A DNA stretch of 64,000 nt from Glycomyces sp. YM15 (GTDB lineage Bacteria; Actinomycetota; Actinomycetes; Mycobacteriales; Micromonosporaceae): NCBI RefSeq assembly GCF_016918015.1, contig NZ_JAERMK010000007.1, positions 1 through 64,000 on the forward strand, given 5' to 3'. Within the stretch, counting starts at the first letter, position 1. The number at the start of each line of letters is the position of its first letter. The notes beneath the pieces were generated by a model. That model searched no databases, was not told where the DNA came from, and saw nothing but the letters and a program-made list of their open reading frames with translations. The position numbers and the translations under genes are program-made. Positions 43,815-52,939 of the stretch are shown here, one piece after another.

Positions 43815-44837
43815 CTACGGCTGCAGGTGGTCCGGCACCGCCAGTCCCTGCTCCTCGATGTATCGGACCGCGCCCGGGTGGAGCGGGACGGGGCTGTTGG
43901 CGAAGCTGTCGGGCACGAAATAGGGCGCACCGGGCTCGTAGACCTGGTCGATCATCGCGACCTGGCCGTACATGGCCTCAACGAGCTCGTAGGCGAGATC
44001 GTCGGGGAAGTCGGCGTCGACGACGAGCACGTTCCACAGGGCGATCGTGTCCACGTCGTCGGGCACGCTGGCGTAGGTGCCGCCGGCGATGGTGTGCGGT
44101 GTGTAGAAGGGGTACTGCTCGGTCACGGCGTCGACTTCGTCGGGGCACATCGGGATGAGGTGGATCGGGGCGGTGGCTTCGAGCTCCCGGAGGCTGCCGT
44201 GGCCTTCGCCGACGACCCATGAGCCCGCGTCGATCTGGTCGGCCCGCAGCGCCTCGGCGGTCTCGGCATAGGCGTAGCGCTGGACGTCGACATCGTCGAA
44301 GGACATGCCGAGGGCGTCGAACACCAGGTCGGTGGCGACCTCGTTGCCGCTGCCGGGCGCTCCCACCGAGAAGCGCGTGCCCTCGATGTCCGCGAAGCAG
44401 TCGAGGCCGAGCGACTCGTCGATCGACTGCAGCGACACCCCGTGGTACACGTTCGGATAGAGCACCATGAGCACCCTCAGGTCGATGGGGGCGTCGAACG
44501 CGCCTTCGCCGTTGACCGCCTGGTACACCACGTCGCCTTGCGCGATGGCCACTTCGCTGTCGCCCGATTCGAGCAACCGGAGGTTCTCCAGCGATCCCCC
44601 GGTGGCCTCGGCCGTGGCCGTGACGCCGTCGACGTGGTCGCTGATGATCTCGGCCATCGCGCCGCCGACGGGGTAGTACACGCCGCTGGTCGTACCGGTC
44701 GCAATGGACAGGCTGCTGATCTCGTGCTCGGCGGCGGCGTCGCTCTCGGCCGGCTGCGAACAGCCGGCCAGGGCCACGGCCAGGACTGTGGAAGTGCCCG
44801 CTGCGAGCATCGCGGCGGTTCGGGCTCGTTTCAACAT
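43815..44837 (-). CDS. TAXI-family TRAP solute-binding lipoprotein
   Basis: ATG 44837 has AAGGAGC upstream; the longer frame adds 32 residues without signal character. The 340-aa protein has a lipoprotein signal (MLKRARTAAMLAAGTSTVLA, lipobox LAGC with Cys26). The TAXI start SLSIATGTTSGVYYPVGGAM is followed by GGSLENLRLLESGDSEVAIA and RFSVGAPGSGNEV. It should deliver the substrate to the fused permease at 41695, whose gene follows ~130 bases downstream in the same operon. A second TAXI protein is encoded at 47303. Confidence 0.9.
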   Translation of the reverse strand: MLKRARTAAMLAAGTSTVLAVALAGCSQPAESDAAAEHEISSLSIATGTTSGVYYPVGGAMAEIISDHVDGVTATAEATGGSLENLRLLESGDSEVAIAQGDVVYQAVNGEGAFDAPIDLRVLMVLYPNVYHGVSLQSIDESLGLDCFADIEGTRFSVGAPGSGNEVATDLVFDALGMSFDDVDVQRYAYAETAEALRADQIDAGSWVVGEGHGSLRELEATAPIHLIPMCPDEVDAVTEQYPFYTPHTIAGGTYASVPDDVDTIALWNVLVVDADFPDDLAYELVEAMYGQVAMIDQVYEPGAPYFVPDSFANSPVPLHPGAVRYIEEQGLAVPDHLQP

Positions 44838-45157
44838 TCGCTCCTTCTGGTTCGGCGACGGCCGGTGGGCGACGCCGCTCGAGAGGTTGGACATGGGAGG
44901 TGGTTGAACCGAAACGTAGGTGACACACGACACTCATCACAATGAAATGTCGACAAGCTTGAGGAAGGCCTTACACACAGTCATCCGTTCAGTTGATATG
45001 CCCTCGCCCGGAAGGGTTGTCCTGACTGATCTTTCGTTTGATGTCGCACAGGTATCACGGCTGCTCACGCGTCGGTAGGGTCGCCGGAAAGGGTGTTACC
45101 AGCGCTCGAATCCGCCTGCATACCATGACAAATCGGAAGTTTCAGCCAATGTGACCT
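44838..45157. other. Divergent promoter region
   Basis: About 320 bases separate the TAXI-TRAP operon from the response regulator gene. The segment is AT-richer than its surroundings (for example TCATCACAATGAAATG) and should contain both promoters and the response-regulator binding sites. I could not define paired boxes with confidence. Confidence 0.4.
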
Positions 45158-45865
45158 GTGTCGCTTTCCGATACTCTCGGTGGAGTGAAGGTCCTCCTTG
45201 TCGAAGACGACACCCGGATGGCGGATGCGCTGTGCGCCGCGCTCAAGCGGCGTGGCTATGAAGTCCTGAAGGCCACCACCGCCGCTGCCGCCTTGGCGGT
45301 GCCACCGGTCGATGTGGTCCTGCTGGACCTCGGCCTGCCCGACCGGGACGGCATCGACGTCTGCCGAGCGATGCGCTCCCGATCGGACACCGCGATCATC
45401 GCGGTCACCGCCCGCGGCGAGGTGACCGATCGCGTCCAGGGCCTGCGCAACGGATTCGACGACTACGTCGTCAAACCCTTCTCCATGGTCGAACTCGAAG
45501 CGCGCATCGAGGCAGTCCTGCGCAGGGCGAAGCCGCGGCTCTCCGGGGCGATGAACGTCGGCCCGCTGCGCATCGATCCGGACACCGGAGAAGCCTGGCG
45601 CGACGGCTCCCCCCTCGCCCTGGCCCGAAAGGAATTCGCCCTGCTCCTCGCCCTCGCCCGCTGCCCGGGGGCGGTGGTGGGACGCGAACGGCTCCTCATC
45701 GACGTGTGGCAGAGCACTTGGAGCGGCGGGCGCACCCTCGACGTCCACATGTCCTCGCTGCGCAGCAAACTGGGCGCACCGCCGCTCATCGAGACCGTGC
45801 GCGGCATCGGATTCCGGCTCGCCGTGCCCAGCCCCGCGGCCGACACCTCCGCCGGGAGGCCGTGA
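45158..45865 (+). CDS. OmpR-family response regulator
   Basis: The 235-aa protein (GTG 45158; an in-frame GTG 45185 that gives MKVLLVEDD is an equally plausible start) has a receiver domain with acidic pair VEDD, phosphoacceptor Asp57 in VVLLDLGLPD and Lys in VVKPF. A winged-helix output domain ends in RTLDVHMSSLRSKLG and IETVRGIGFRL. It is followed five bases later by the sensor kinase gene. Position and divergent orientation suggest it controls the TAXI-TRAP operon, like TctD for tricarboxylate transporters. Confidence 0.9.
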   Translation: MSLSDTLGGVKVLLVEDDTRMADALCAALKRRGYEVLKATTAAAALAVPPVDVVLLDLGLPDRDGIDVCRAMRSRSDTAIIAVTARGEVTDRVQGLRNGFDDYVVKPFSMVELEARIEAVLRRAKPRLSGAMNVGPLRIDPDTGEAWRDGSPLALARKEFALLLALARCPGAVVGRERLLIDVWQSTWSGGRTLDVHMSSLRSKLGAPPLIETVRGIGFRLAVPSPAADTSAGRP

Positions 45866-45869
45866 GCTG

Positions 45870-47306
45870 ATGCGCCGTCGACTCCTGCTCACCTACCTGT
45901 CCCTGCTGTTCACCATCATGGCCGGCCTGGCGGTGCCCCTGGCCGCGACTCTGGCGACACAAGAGACGCAGACGATGTTCATCGACCGCCAAGGCGACAC
46001 GGCGCGGTTCGCCAGCATCGCCGAACCCGCGATCCGCACCGGCGAGCTGGTCGCCCTCACCGCGGAGCTGACCGGATACGAGGAGATCTACGGCATCAGC
46101 ACCGTCGTCATCGGGCGCGACGGAGTACCGGTGGCGGCCTCCGGCTCCAAGGCCGACCTCACCGACGACGGATTGGAGCGACGGCTGCGAGCGGCCCTCG
46201 CGGGGGAGCGGTCGGCCGATATCGAACCGTTGTGGCCCTGGCAGGGCCGGCCCATCATCGTGGCAGAACCGGTGGGCAGGGGCGGTGAGGTCATCGGGGC
46301 CGTGGCCACCGTCTCACCGACCGCATCGCTCCGCGCCGCGACGATGCGAAGCTGGGGCGTGCTCGGCATCGCCGTGCTCGTCGCGCTCGCCGTGGGACTC
46401 GCGGCGGCCCGCCCCCTCACCGCCTGGATGCTGCGGCCGGTCGCCGAACTCGACCAGGTGACCCATGACATCACCGAGGGCAGACTGGGAGCCCGCGTCC
46501 GCGGCGACGCCGGACCACCCGAACTCCGCCGGCTGGCCGACTCCTTCAACACCATGGCCGACACCGTGACCGAACTGGTCGATAGGCAGCGCACCTTCGT
46601 CTCCTATGCGAGCCACCAACTTCGAAACCCGCTCGCGGCCCTGCGACTCCGAGTCGAGGACCTCAACGCCCATCTCGGCGAGCGCGGCGAAGCGGATCAC
46701 GCCCTGGCGCTCGACGAGGTCGACCGGCTCACCCGGATCTGCGACGGACTGCTGGCCGTGGCCAGGACCGGAGCGAAACCGACCGATCGGTTCGTCGCCG
46801 ACGCCGCGGACATCGCAGCGCGGCGCATCCTCGCCTGGCGGCCCGTCGCCGCCCGCAGCGGCAGCAGCCTGCGGCAGACCGGCGACCTCGCAGCCCCCGT
46901 TCTGGCACCCGCGGGCACCCTGGACCAGGCGTTGGACGTGCTCATCGACAACGCGCTGAAGTTCGCCGGCCCGCACGCCACCGTCACCGTCGACGTGCGC
47001 CGGTCCGCCGACGGCCCGGTGCACGTCCACGTCATCGACGACGGACCCGGCCTGCCCGAGACCGACCTGGAGTCGGCGGTGCGCCCGCTGTGGCGCCATG
47101 ACCACCCGGGCGACACCGGCGGGTTCGGACTCGGGCTGGCCATCGTCGCCACCCTCCTGGACATGGCCGACGGCGGACTGCACCTGGCACCGGCCGAGCC
47201 CCGCGGCATCGACGCCCGGATCACATTGCCGCCGCCCCAGGCGACGCTGCCGGATTCGCTGCACCGCACCGATCCTGACGGAATCGAATCGAGGCCGCGC
47301 ACATGA
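45870..47306 (+). CDS. Sensor histidine kinase
   Basis: The 478-aa protein has an N-terminal membrane helix (LLLTYLSLLFTIMAGLAVPL), an ~130-residue extracellular sensor region and a second helix (WGVLGIAVLVALAVGLAAA). HAMP and HisKA domains follow, with phosphorylatable His in VSYASHQLRNPLAALRLRVE, then an HATPase domain (LIDNALKFA, DDGPGLPE, GGFGLGLAIV). It is TctE/QseC-like in layout. The stop overlaps the start of a TAXI lipoprotein gene (ATGA), so the three proteins are made together and the TAXI protein may present ligand to the sensor domain. Confidence 0.9.
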   Translation: MRRRLLLTYLSLLFTIMAGLAVPLAATLATQETQTMFIDRQGDTARFASIAEPAIRTGELVALTAELTGYEEIYGISTVVIGRDGVPVAASGSKADLTDDGLERRLRAALAGERSADIEPLWPWQGRPIIVAEPVGRGGEVIGAVATVSPTASLRAATMRSWGVLGIAVLVALAVGLAAARPLTAWMLRPVAELDQVTHDITEGRLGARVRGDAGPPELRRLADSFNTMADTVTELVDRQRTFVSYASHQLRNPLAALRLRVEDLNAHLGERGEADHALALDEVDRLTRICDGLLAVARTGAKPTDRFVADAADIAARRILAWRPVAARSGSSLRQTGDLAAPVLAPAGTLDQALDVLIDNALKFAGPHATVTVDVRRSADGPVHVHVIDDGPGLPETDLESAVRPLWRHDHPGDTGGFGLGLAIVATLLDMADGGLHLAPAEPRGIDARITLPPPQATLPDSLHRTDPDGIESRPRT

Positions 47307-48262
47307 ACGGCATCGCGACCCGCCTGATCGGCCGACTCGCCGCGGTACTGCTGGTCGCCCTGAGCGCCGGGTGCAGCGACAGCGCCGAAGCGCCGCCACT
47401 GTCCATAGCCACCGGTGAGGCGGGCGGGGTCTACTACGCCTACGGCACCGGCATCGCCGAACTACTGACCCGGGAACTCGACACCGAAGTCGCGGTGGTG
47501 GAGACCGCGGCGTCACTGGAGAACCTGCGAATGGTCGTTGAGGGCGAGGCCGACCTGTGCTTCGCCCTCGCCGACGCGGCGGCCCTGGCAGTGGACGGCC
47601 AAGCACCGTTCGGCGAGGCCCAACCGCTGACCGCGCTGGCTCGCCTGTACGACAACTACACGCACCTAGTGGTCGACGCCGACCTGCCGATCGCCACTCT
47701 GGACGATCTGCGCGGTCACGCGGTGGCCGTCGGCGCCGAGCATTCAGGGGCCGAACTGATGGCCGACCGCCTCCTGGACATCGCGGGGATCGACCCCCAG
47801 ACCGACATCACGGCGCTTCAGCTCTCCCTGGCCGAGTCCCTCGAGGCGCTGCGTTCGGGGCGAATCGCGGCCTTCTTCTGGTCCGGCGGCCTGCCGACGA
47901 CCGCCATCGCCGAGTTCGCCGAATCCGAACCGATCCGCCTCATCAGCCTCAGCGAATACGTCGCCCCGCTCCGCGAGCGGTACGGCGAACTGTTCTCCGA
48001 GCTGTCGATACCGGCCCACACGTACGGCCAAGCGGAAGCGGTGGCCACGGTGGGAGTGCCCAACCTGCTGCTGGTGCACGAATCGATGGACGCCGAGCTC
48101 GCGCAGGACATCACCGAGTCCTTGTTCGAGAAACGCCTGTCGCTGCGTGAGGCGCACCCGGAAGCCGAACACCTCAACGTCCGCGTGGCCATCGCAACCT
48201 ATCCGGTCGCCCTGCACCCGGGCGCCGTCGCGTACTACCGGGGCTCGAAGCCGCACCTTTGA
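47303..48262 (+). CDS. TAXI-family lipoprotein, probable co-sensor
   Basis: ATG 47303 overlaps the kinase stop by four bases. The 319-aa protein has a lipoprotein signal (lipobox LSAGC, Cys24), then the TAXI motifs LSIATGEAGGVYYAYGTGIA and ASLENLRMVVEGEADLCFAL. No permease gene follows, and it is encoded in the two-component operon rather than with the transporter. A role as periplasmic ligand sensor for the kinase is likely, by analogy with binding-protein-assisted two-component systems; this is inference. A damaged copy of its 3' region lies at 36310-36480. Confidence 0.87.
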   Translation: MNGIATRLIGRLAAVLLVALSAGCSDSAEAPPLSIATGEAGGVYYAYGTGIAELLTRELDTEVAVVETAASLENLRMVVEGEADLCFALADAAALAVDGQAPFGEAQPLTALARLYDNYTHLVVDADLPIATLDDLRGHAVAVGAEHSGAELMADRLLDIAGIDPQTDITALQLSLAESLEALRSGRIAAFFWSGGLPTTAIAEFAESEPIRLISLSEYVAPLRERYGELFSELSIPAHTYGQAEAVATVGVPNLLLVHESMDAELAQDITESLFEKRLSLREAHPEAEHLNVRVAIATYPVALHPGAVAYYRGSKPHL

Positions 48263-48525
48263 CGATCGAACTCGTTGACCTTCAGCGGTCCTGGTCGACG
48301 GTCGCGGGACGTTCGGCGCCGGTCCGACTCGCGAGGCGGTGTTCGGCCGGATCGAGGGCGTACGGGTCCGTGACCGGCAACGGCGCGTCGGCCGCCGCGC
48401 CGGGGCCGAGACGATCGTGAACGGCTTCGAGCACACCGCGTGGGCGTTCCTCGGCATGCTCCGCGGCACGGCAATGCGTGCGCTCACCACGGACTGACCG
48501 CGATGTCGGTGCTCCTCTGCCCACT
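48263..48525. other. Stretch between convergent genes
   Basis: About 260 bases. A plus-strand frame ending in AETIVNGFEHTAWAFLGMLR has protein-like character but no start or ribosome-binding site, so it may be the last piece of a lost gene. Otherwise nothing is recognised. Confidence 0.3.
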
Positions 48526-49728
48526 TCAGTCGAGCCGCATGTACGGGATGGTCAGCGGATAATCGCCGAAGGCGGCCTCGGCGTCGGTGCTCGTCAGGCC
48601 GTAGCGGCTCAGATCGTGCTCGTGGGCGCGCCCGATCCCCGGGCCGGCCAGGACCTCCTCGAGCCGACCGGAGTCCGCCTGGGTCCACGGGGTGCCGACC
48701 CGCTCGAACAGCACCGGCAGCTTGGCGCGTGCGTCGGCGTCGAGCTGCGGGTACGGCACGTTGATGACGGCGTCGCGCGGCAGCTCCATGCGGTCGGCGC
48801 GCGCTCGTTCGATCATGGTCGCCATGAGCTTCAGCCACACGGCCCCGATCGCGTGCCGATCGGGGCCGCGGACATGCAGCGCCATGGACGTCTCGATCAG
48901 GCTGCACATCGACCCGACGACGGTGACCGGATCACGGTGGAGCCAGACGATCTTGGCATCGGGGAAGATCTCCCTGATCACCGCGAAGTTGGCCAGGTTC
49001 GCCGACGCCTCCACCACCCAGCGGGTCGGCGGCCGGCCGTACTGGAGGACCTGGAGCGCCGCCTTGAGGTGGCGGTAGTCGATCCTGAAATCGCGCTTGT
49101 ACAACCACTCGACGTAATCCGGGAGGATCGCGCGGGTGAGGTGCTGCGCGCCGTGGGGCAGCAACTGCGAGCAGTCCCACGGCTGCTCGGCATCGAAACC
49201 ATAGGTGTCGTGGAACTTCGGGGCGAGCCTGCTCAACTGCCTGTACAGAGCGGCCACCGATTTGATGCGTTCGCGCCGCTCGCGCTCGGGCAGTTCGATG
49301 TCGGTGAAAACCATCTCCCACAGCAGCGGGGCGCGGTGGTTCGCCGAGCGGGCGAGGACGCCGCGGGTGAGGGTGGCGGCGGTGCGCGGGAGGGCGGCGA
49401 TGAAGATCGGCGCGGCGATCTTCTCGCGGCCGATTTCCGGGTGGTCGTGATGCAGTCGCCGAATCCGCAGGCGGTTCTGAAGCCGCAGTTGGATATCGGC
49501 CTGGACCGCCTGCCAGCCGATCGCCGTGAGGCGGTCCATCTCCGCGAAAGCGTGGAAGAGCCGGCGGTAGTCCTCCACGAACGCCTCATCGCCTTGAGCG
49601 CTCCAGTTCGCGTCGCGTTCCGCTTTGGTGAGGAGGAGATTGAATATGCGGTCCGGAGTGCGTTGACCGGCGAGCGTGGGCCGCAACAGTGCATTGAGGA
49701 GTTTCGTACTGGTCGGTATGCTCGGCAT
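48526..49728 (-). CDS. Sulfotransferase-family protein
   Basis: ATG 49728 follows GGAGGCG; the frame is open 59 codons further upstream without a site. The 400-aa protein shows a PAPS-binding 5'-phosphosulfate loop in the form PIFIAALPRTAATLTRGVLA (around residue 110) and the 3'-phosphate region FPDAKIVWLHRDPVTVVGSM. These match Stf0/Sulfotransfer_3-type enzymes, which move sulfate from PAPS to hydroxyls of lipids or small molecules. The acceptor is unknown. Nearby isoprenoid-type genes (polyprenyl synthase, MpaB-like) could supply one, but they form a separate operon. Confidence 0.8.
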   Translation of the reverse strand: MPSIPTSTKLLNALLRPTLAGQRTPDRIFNLLLTKAERDANWSAQGDEAFVEDYRRLFHAFAEMDRLTAIGWQAVQADIQLRLQNRLRIRRLHHDHPEIGREKIAAPIFIAALPRTAATLTRGVLARSANHRAPLLWEMVFTDIELPERERRERIKSVAALYRQLSRLAPKFHDTYGFDAEQPWDCSQLLPHGAQHLTRAILPDYVEWLYKRDFRIDYRHLKAALQVLQYGRPPTRWVVEASANLANFAVIREIFPDAKIVWLHRDPVTVVGSMCSLIETSMALHVRGPDRHAIGAVWLKLMATMIERARADRMELPRDAVINVPYPQLDADARAKLPVLFERVGTPWTQADSGRLEEVLAGPGIGRAHEHDLSRYGLTSTDAEAAFGDYPLTIPYMRLD

Positions 49729-50198
49729 GTCTCGCCTCCGGTTAGGCTGCCGGTTATAAGGGATCGGCGATATTCTCGCACAACGGTCCGTAATCATTTC
49801 GTGGCCGAGAATGGAATCGATTCCATGGCCGGTGGAGATGTACTGAAGCACGAGAAATCCCGTTCTTGAAGCATCGAATCGGCGAAGTCCGGCGAAGTCC
49901 TCCATTTGGCGCTCCAGTTGTTATTCGGGATACGAGGAATGAAGCCGCCATGGCTCACGGCTCCCCGCTCTTGAACGGCTCCTTTCCGCTCGCGGGCAAC
50001 GTCTTCGTCAACGGGAACAACTTCACGGTGTTCACCCGGGACCGCCTGGTCTGCAAGCAGTATTGGCGTCGGACCCGGTCCCTCGCGCGCCTCGGTCCGT
50101 TGGGAGGGCGCTCTCTCGGGCTCCGCGGCTTTGACCAGGCGCGGCACGTGTCCCGGCTTCCTGCGGCCACGTGCGCAGCTGACGGAAGCGGCCGTAGG
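49729..50198. other. Stretch without a confident gene
   Basis: About 470 bases between the sulfotransferase start and the MpaB-like stop. The part near 49730-49950 is unusually AT-rich and probably holds the sulfotransferase promoter. A plus-strand frame (NEAAMAHGSPLLNGSFPLAG, VFVNGNNFTVFTRDRL) is open, but it lacks a good ribosome-binding site and has no recognisable family. Confidence 0.35.
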
Positions 50199-51353
50199 TC
50201 ATGACCTCACGGTCGTCCTCGGCGGCGTCCAACGCCCGCCGCTGGTCGGCACCCCGAAGTCCGGCTTCAGCTCCTCCGGGATGGCGTAGTGCATGACCCG
50301 GCCGCGCGTCAGCGAACTGAGCTGGAACACGGTGGCGAGGTGACCGAGGCGGTCGACGCCCCACGCTCCCAGCGGCGAGCGCTCCTCGACCGACTCGACC
50401 GCCCGCAGCAGCGACGGCGCCACCCTCGCAACGGCGTCCCAAGTGGAGCGCGGCACGTCGAGCCAGTCCGCGCAGGTGTCGCCGATGAGGTGGCGGATCA
50501 TGGCGCTGACGATCGGGTCGAAGAACGTCCCGGGTACGACCTCCTCGTACAACTCGATGAGCTGGCGGGTGAGGTCGGCGCCCTCGGGTGACGGTCCCAT
50601 GTGGCGGGTCAGGTACAGGTCGAGGAAGCGGCGGGCGCTCTCGAGGTCGGCGGGGGCGTGTTCTCGGTCAACGCCGAGCATCGCGCCGACCACCCGCCAG
50701 GCGTAGAAGTACGCCTCGGCGCCTTCGGTGCTCATCTGGATCCCGAGCCGGTCGAGGCTGTCGAGGACCAGCAGCGAGAACAGCATCTGCCCGCCGATCA
50801 TGTCCTCCTGGCAGATCGGGGTGCCGAGCCGGGCGACATCCCAGCGGCCCCCCTGGGCGAGGTGGTGGCGGATGGACGCGTGCAGCAGCCGGACCTTCTG
50901 CGCGGCGGGGATGAACCGGCCGCCGGCCTCGAACGCGTCGGGCTGCATGAGGAACACGGTGAACTGCCCGGTCTCGGCCATCCGCTTCGACGGGTACTTG
51001 AGCGAGTGCGTCGCGCTGAGCAGTCGCGCGACATGCGGGACGACGTAGCACGCGGGCATCGACGCGAACGAGAGCGCCGTGGAGATGTGCACGTTGTTGT
51101 CGATGAAGAACAACCGCGCCCGCTCCATCTGGTCCCAGTCGATCCATGACGGCGGCATCGAGGTGGCTTCGAGGTATTCGCGTGCCGGCTCGGGGAGTCC
51201 GTCGGGCAGGTCCTGGCCGGCGCTGGAGAAGTAGCGCATGAGCGTGTTGAACTCGCCGATCTCGCCTCGCTCGAACAGGGCCGCCACGGTGGCGTCGGCG
51301 AGCTCGTCGCCGTAACTGCGGAACCGGTCCATGTCGCTCGGGTCGTAGTGCAT
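50199..51353 (-). CDS. MpaB/DUF2236-family oxygenase-like protein
   Basis: ATG 51353 follows CAAGGAGCCCC; a longer open frame exists upstream but overlaps the polyprenyl synthase gene. The 384-aa protein shows family motifs: ARLLSATHSLKYPSKRMAET, the conserved VRLLHASIRHHL and PICQEDMIGGQMLFS. Members include the heme-type rubber oxygenase Lcp and mycophenolic-acid MpaB, which cleave or oxidise isoprenoid chains. The gene is directly downstream of a polyprenyl diphosphate synthase, which suggests an isoprenoid substrate (inference). Confidence 0.8.
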   Translation of the reverse strand: MHYDPSDMDRFRSYGDELADATVAALFERGEIGEFNTLMRYFSSAGQDLPDGLPEPAREYLEATSMPPSWIDWDQMERARLFFIDNNVHISTALSFASMPACYVVPHVARLLSATHSLKYPSKRMAETGQFTVFLMQPDAFEAGGRFIPAAQKVRLLHASIRHHLAQGGRWDVARLGTPICQEDMIGGQMLFSLLVLDSLDRLGIQMSTEGAEAYFYAWRVVGAMLGVDREHAPADLESARRFLDLYLTRHMGPSPEGADLTRQLIELYEEVVPGTFFDPIVSAMIRHLIGDTCADWLDVPRSTWDAVARVAPSLLRAVESVEERSPLGAWGVDRLGHLATVFQLSSLTRGRVMHYAIPEELKPDFGVPTSGGRWTPPRTTVRS

Positions 51354-51390
51354 CGGGGCTCCTTGAATCACGAGTTGGATCGGTACCGGT

Positions 51391-52455
51391 TCAGCTCTGC
51401 CGGACGGTCGCGGTGTGCGCCAGCTCGACGAGGGCCTCGGCCGTGCCGCCGGGCAAGGGCGCGCGGCGCACGACGTCGACGGCGGTGCCGACGCGATCGG
51501 CGACCATCCGCTCAACGCGCGCAGGGGCTCCGGTGCGCCGCATGATCGTTCGGACGCGTTCCAGGCCTTCCGCTTCGGCGCGGCGGGACCCGAGCAAGCG
51601 GCGCAGGTCGCGCCGCTCGGCGCCGGTGGCGGCATGCCAGGCGAGGGCGACCAGCACGGTCGGGCGGGCCGCGGCGATGTCATCGGTGTTGGCCTTGCCG
51701 GTGCGGTCCGGGTCGCCGAACACGCCGAGCAGGTCGTCCCGCAGCTGGAACGCCTCGCCGAGCGGCAGTGCGTAGGCGGTGAAGCACTCACGCAGTTCCG
51801 CGGAGGCGCCCCCGAGAACGCCGCCGATATGGAGCGGATGCTCGACGGTGTACTTGGCGGTCTTGTAACGGATCACCTCCAGTGAGGCGTCGACGTCGGG
51901 CCGTGCGCCGGTGCGGAGGATCTCGAGGCATTCGCCGGCGACCAGTTCCCGGGCGAGCACTGGCCACAGGAGGCGCGCTCGCGCGAGGTAGGCGGCGGGG
52001 AGTCCGCTGTCCGTGAACAGTTGACCGGCCCAGGACATGAGTAGATCGCCCGTGAGCATCGCGAGCGACCGGGCGGCGCCGTCCGGCCGCGGGCGCCCGG
52101 CCATGGCGTCCCGCAAGGCGAGGTGCGCGGTCGGAAGTCCGTGGCGCAGGCGGCTGTTGTCGATGAGATCGTCGTGGACGACCGCGGCCGCGTGCACCAG
52201 TTCCATTGCGGCAGCAGCCCGGACGAGCGCGGCGCTGTCGGGCTGGCCGGTGGCTCTCCAGCCCCAGTAGCAGAACGCGGCTCGCAGGCGCTTGCCGTGG
52301 GCGGTGGCGATCCGGAGCTGGTCGGCCACGGGCCGCAGGTCCTCGTCGATGGCGAGGAGGTGGCCGGTCTCCGTCTCGACGAATTCGCCGAGCACGAGGT
52401 CGACTCGCTGTTTCAGGTTCGTCCCGGGCTCGACGTCAACGGTCGCGGTGGCCAC
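51391..52455 (-). CDS. Polyprenyl diphosphate synthase (GGPP synthase-like)
   Basis: GTG 52455 begins VATATVDVEPGTNLKQRVDL and overlaps the preceding 90-codon gene by 20 bases; the longer open frame upstream is the antisense-like extension of that gene. The 354-aa enzyme has the first aspartate-rich motif DDLID (95-99, in VVHDDLIDNSRLRHG) and the second in QLRDDLLGVFGDPDRTGK, typical of trans-polyprenyl synthases making C15-C20 diphosphates. It lies in an operon with the small upstream gene and the MpaB-like gene, a compact isoprenoid-modifying unit. Confidence 0.9.
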   Translation of the reverse strand: MATATVDVEPGTNLKQRVDLVLGEFVETETGHLLAIDEDLRPVADQLRIATAHGKRLRAAFCYWGWRATGQPDSAALVRAAAAMELVHAAAVVHDDLIDNSRLRHGLPTAHLALRDAMAGRPRPDGAARSLAMLTGDLLMSWAGQLFTDSGLPAAYLARARLLWPVLARELVAGECLEILRTGARPDVDASLEVIRYKTAKYTVEHPLHIGGVLGGASAELRECFTAYALPLGEAFQLRDDLLGVFGDPDRTGKANTDDIAAARPTVLVALAWHAATGAERRDLRRLLGSRRAEAEGLERVRTIMRRTGAPARVERMVADRVGTAVDVVRRAPLPGGTAEALVELAHTATVRQS

Positions 52456-52708
52456 GGCCGGTTTCCACGTGCTGCGCGAGGACCTCCAGATAGGCGGGCG
52501 GGGCGGTGGCGTACCGGTCCAGAGCGAGTCGGCCGCGGGCCTTGAGCTCGGTGATGCCGTCCTCGGCGAGCGCGGACCCGTCGTTGCGGCCGAGGAGGCC
52601 CAGGGCGGTGGTGATGCCGTTGACGACCAGGTCGGCGACTCCGGCCGCGATGAGGACCGCACCGTTGGACTCGGGGACTTCCGGCTCGCTCGTGGTACGG
52701 GAGGTCAT
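52436..52708 (-). CDS. Small 90-aa protein leading the polyprenyl synthase operon
   Basis: ATG 52708 starts a 90-aa protein with a hydrophobic segment (GAVLIAAGVADLVVNGITTA) and a charged C-terminal half (ITELKARGRLALDRYATAPP). It overlaps the synthase start, so it is probably co-translated. I do not recognise a family. It may be a membrane-associated accessory of the synthase. Confidence 0.6.
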   Translation of the reverse strand: MTSRTTSEPEVPESNGAVLIAAGVADLVVNGITTALGLLGRNDGSALAEDGITELKARGRLALDRYATAPPAYLEVLAQHVETGRGHRDR

Positions 52709-52903
52709 GGGGGCCCTTCTCTCGGCTCGTCATCATCATCCGGTGAATATGCCGGTGCCACAAGAGAAGACGATCGGATGTCATCCCAACGGGGGACCAT
52801 GCCGACCGCTCATGGGTGTCGCGCGGATGCTTCCGAGCGCTGCGGTGCGTCGTAGGCGAAGAGGCGGATCCGCCACGGCAGAGTGTCCGAGAGGCGGGTC
52901 ACC

Positions 52904-52933
52904 TTGTCGATCGAATACCCCCGGGGGTATATT
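52904..52933 (+). promoter_or_regulatory. Promoter of the sulfur-stress operon
   Basis: TTGTCG (-35, 52904-52909) and TATATT (-10, 52928-52933) are 18 bases apart. Transcription should begin near 52940, the A of the ATG, so the mRNA is probably leaderless. The CsoR box fills the spacer. Confidence 0.6.
52915..52930. promoter_or_regulatory. CsoR/CstR-type operator
   Basis: ATACCCCCGGGGGTAT is a perfect 16-bp palindrome with the A/T-flanked G-C tract that defines CsoR-family operators. It lies between the -35 and -10 boxes, and the operon it precedes encodes a CsoR-family protein, which points to autoregulation. Confidence 0.85.
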
Positions 52934-52939
52934 TGCGAT

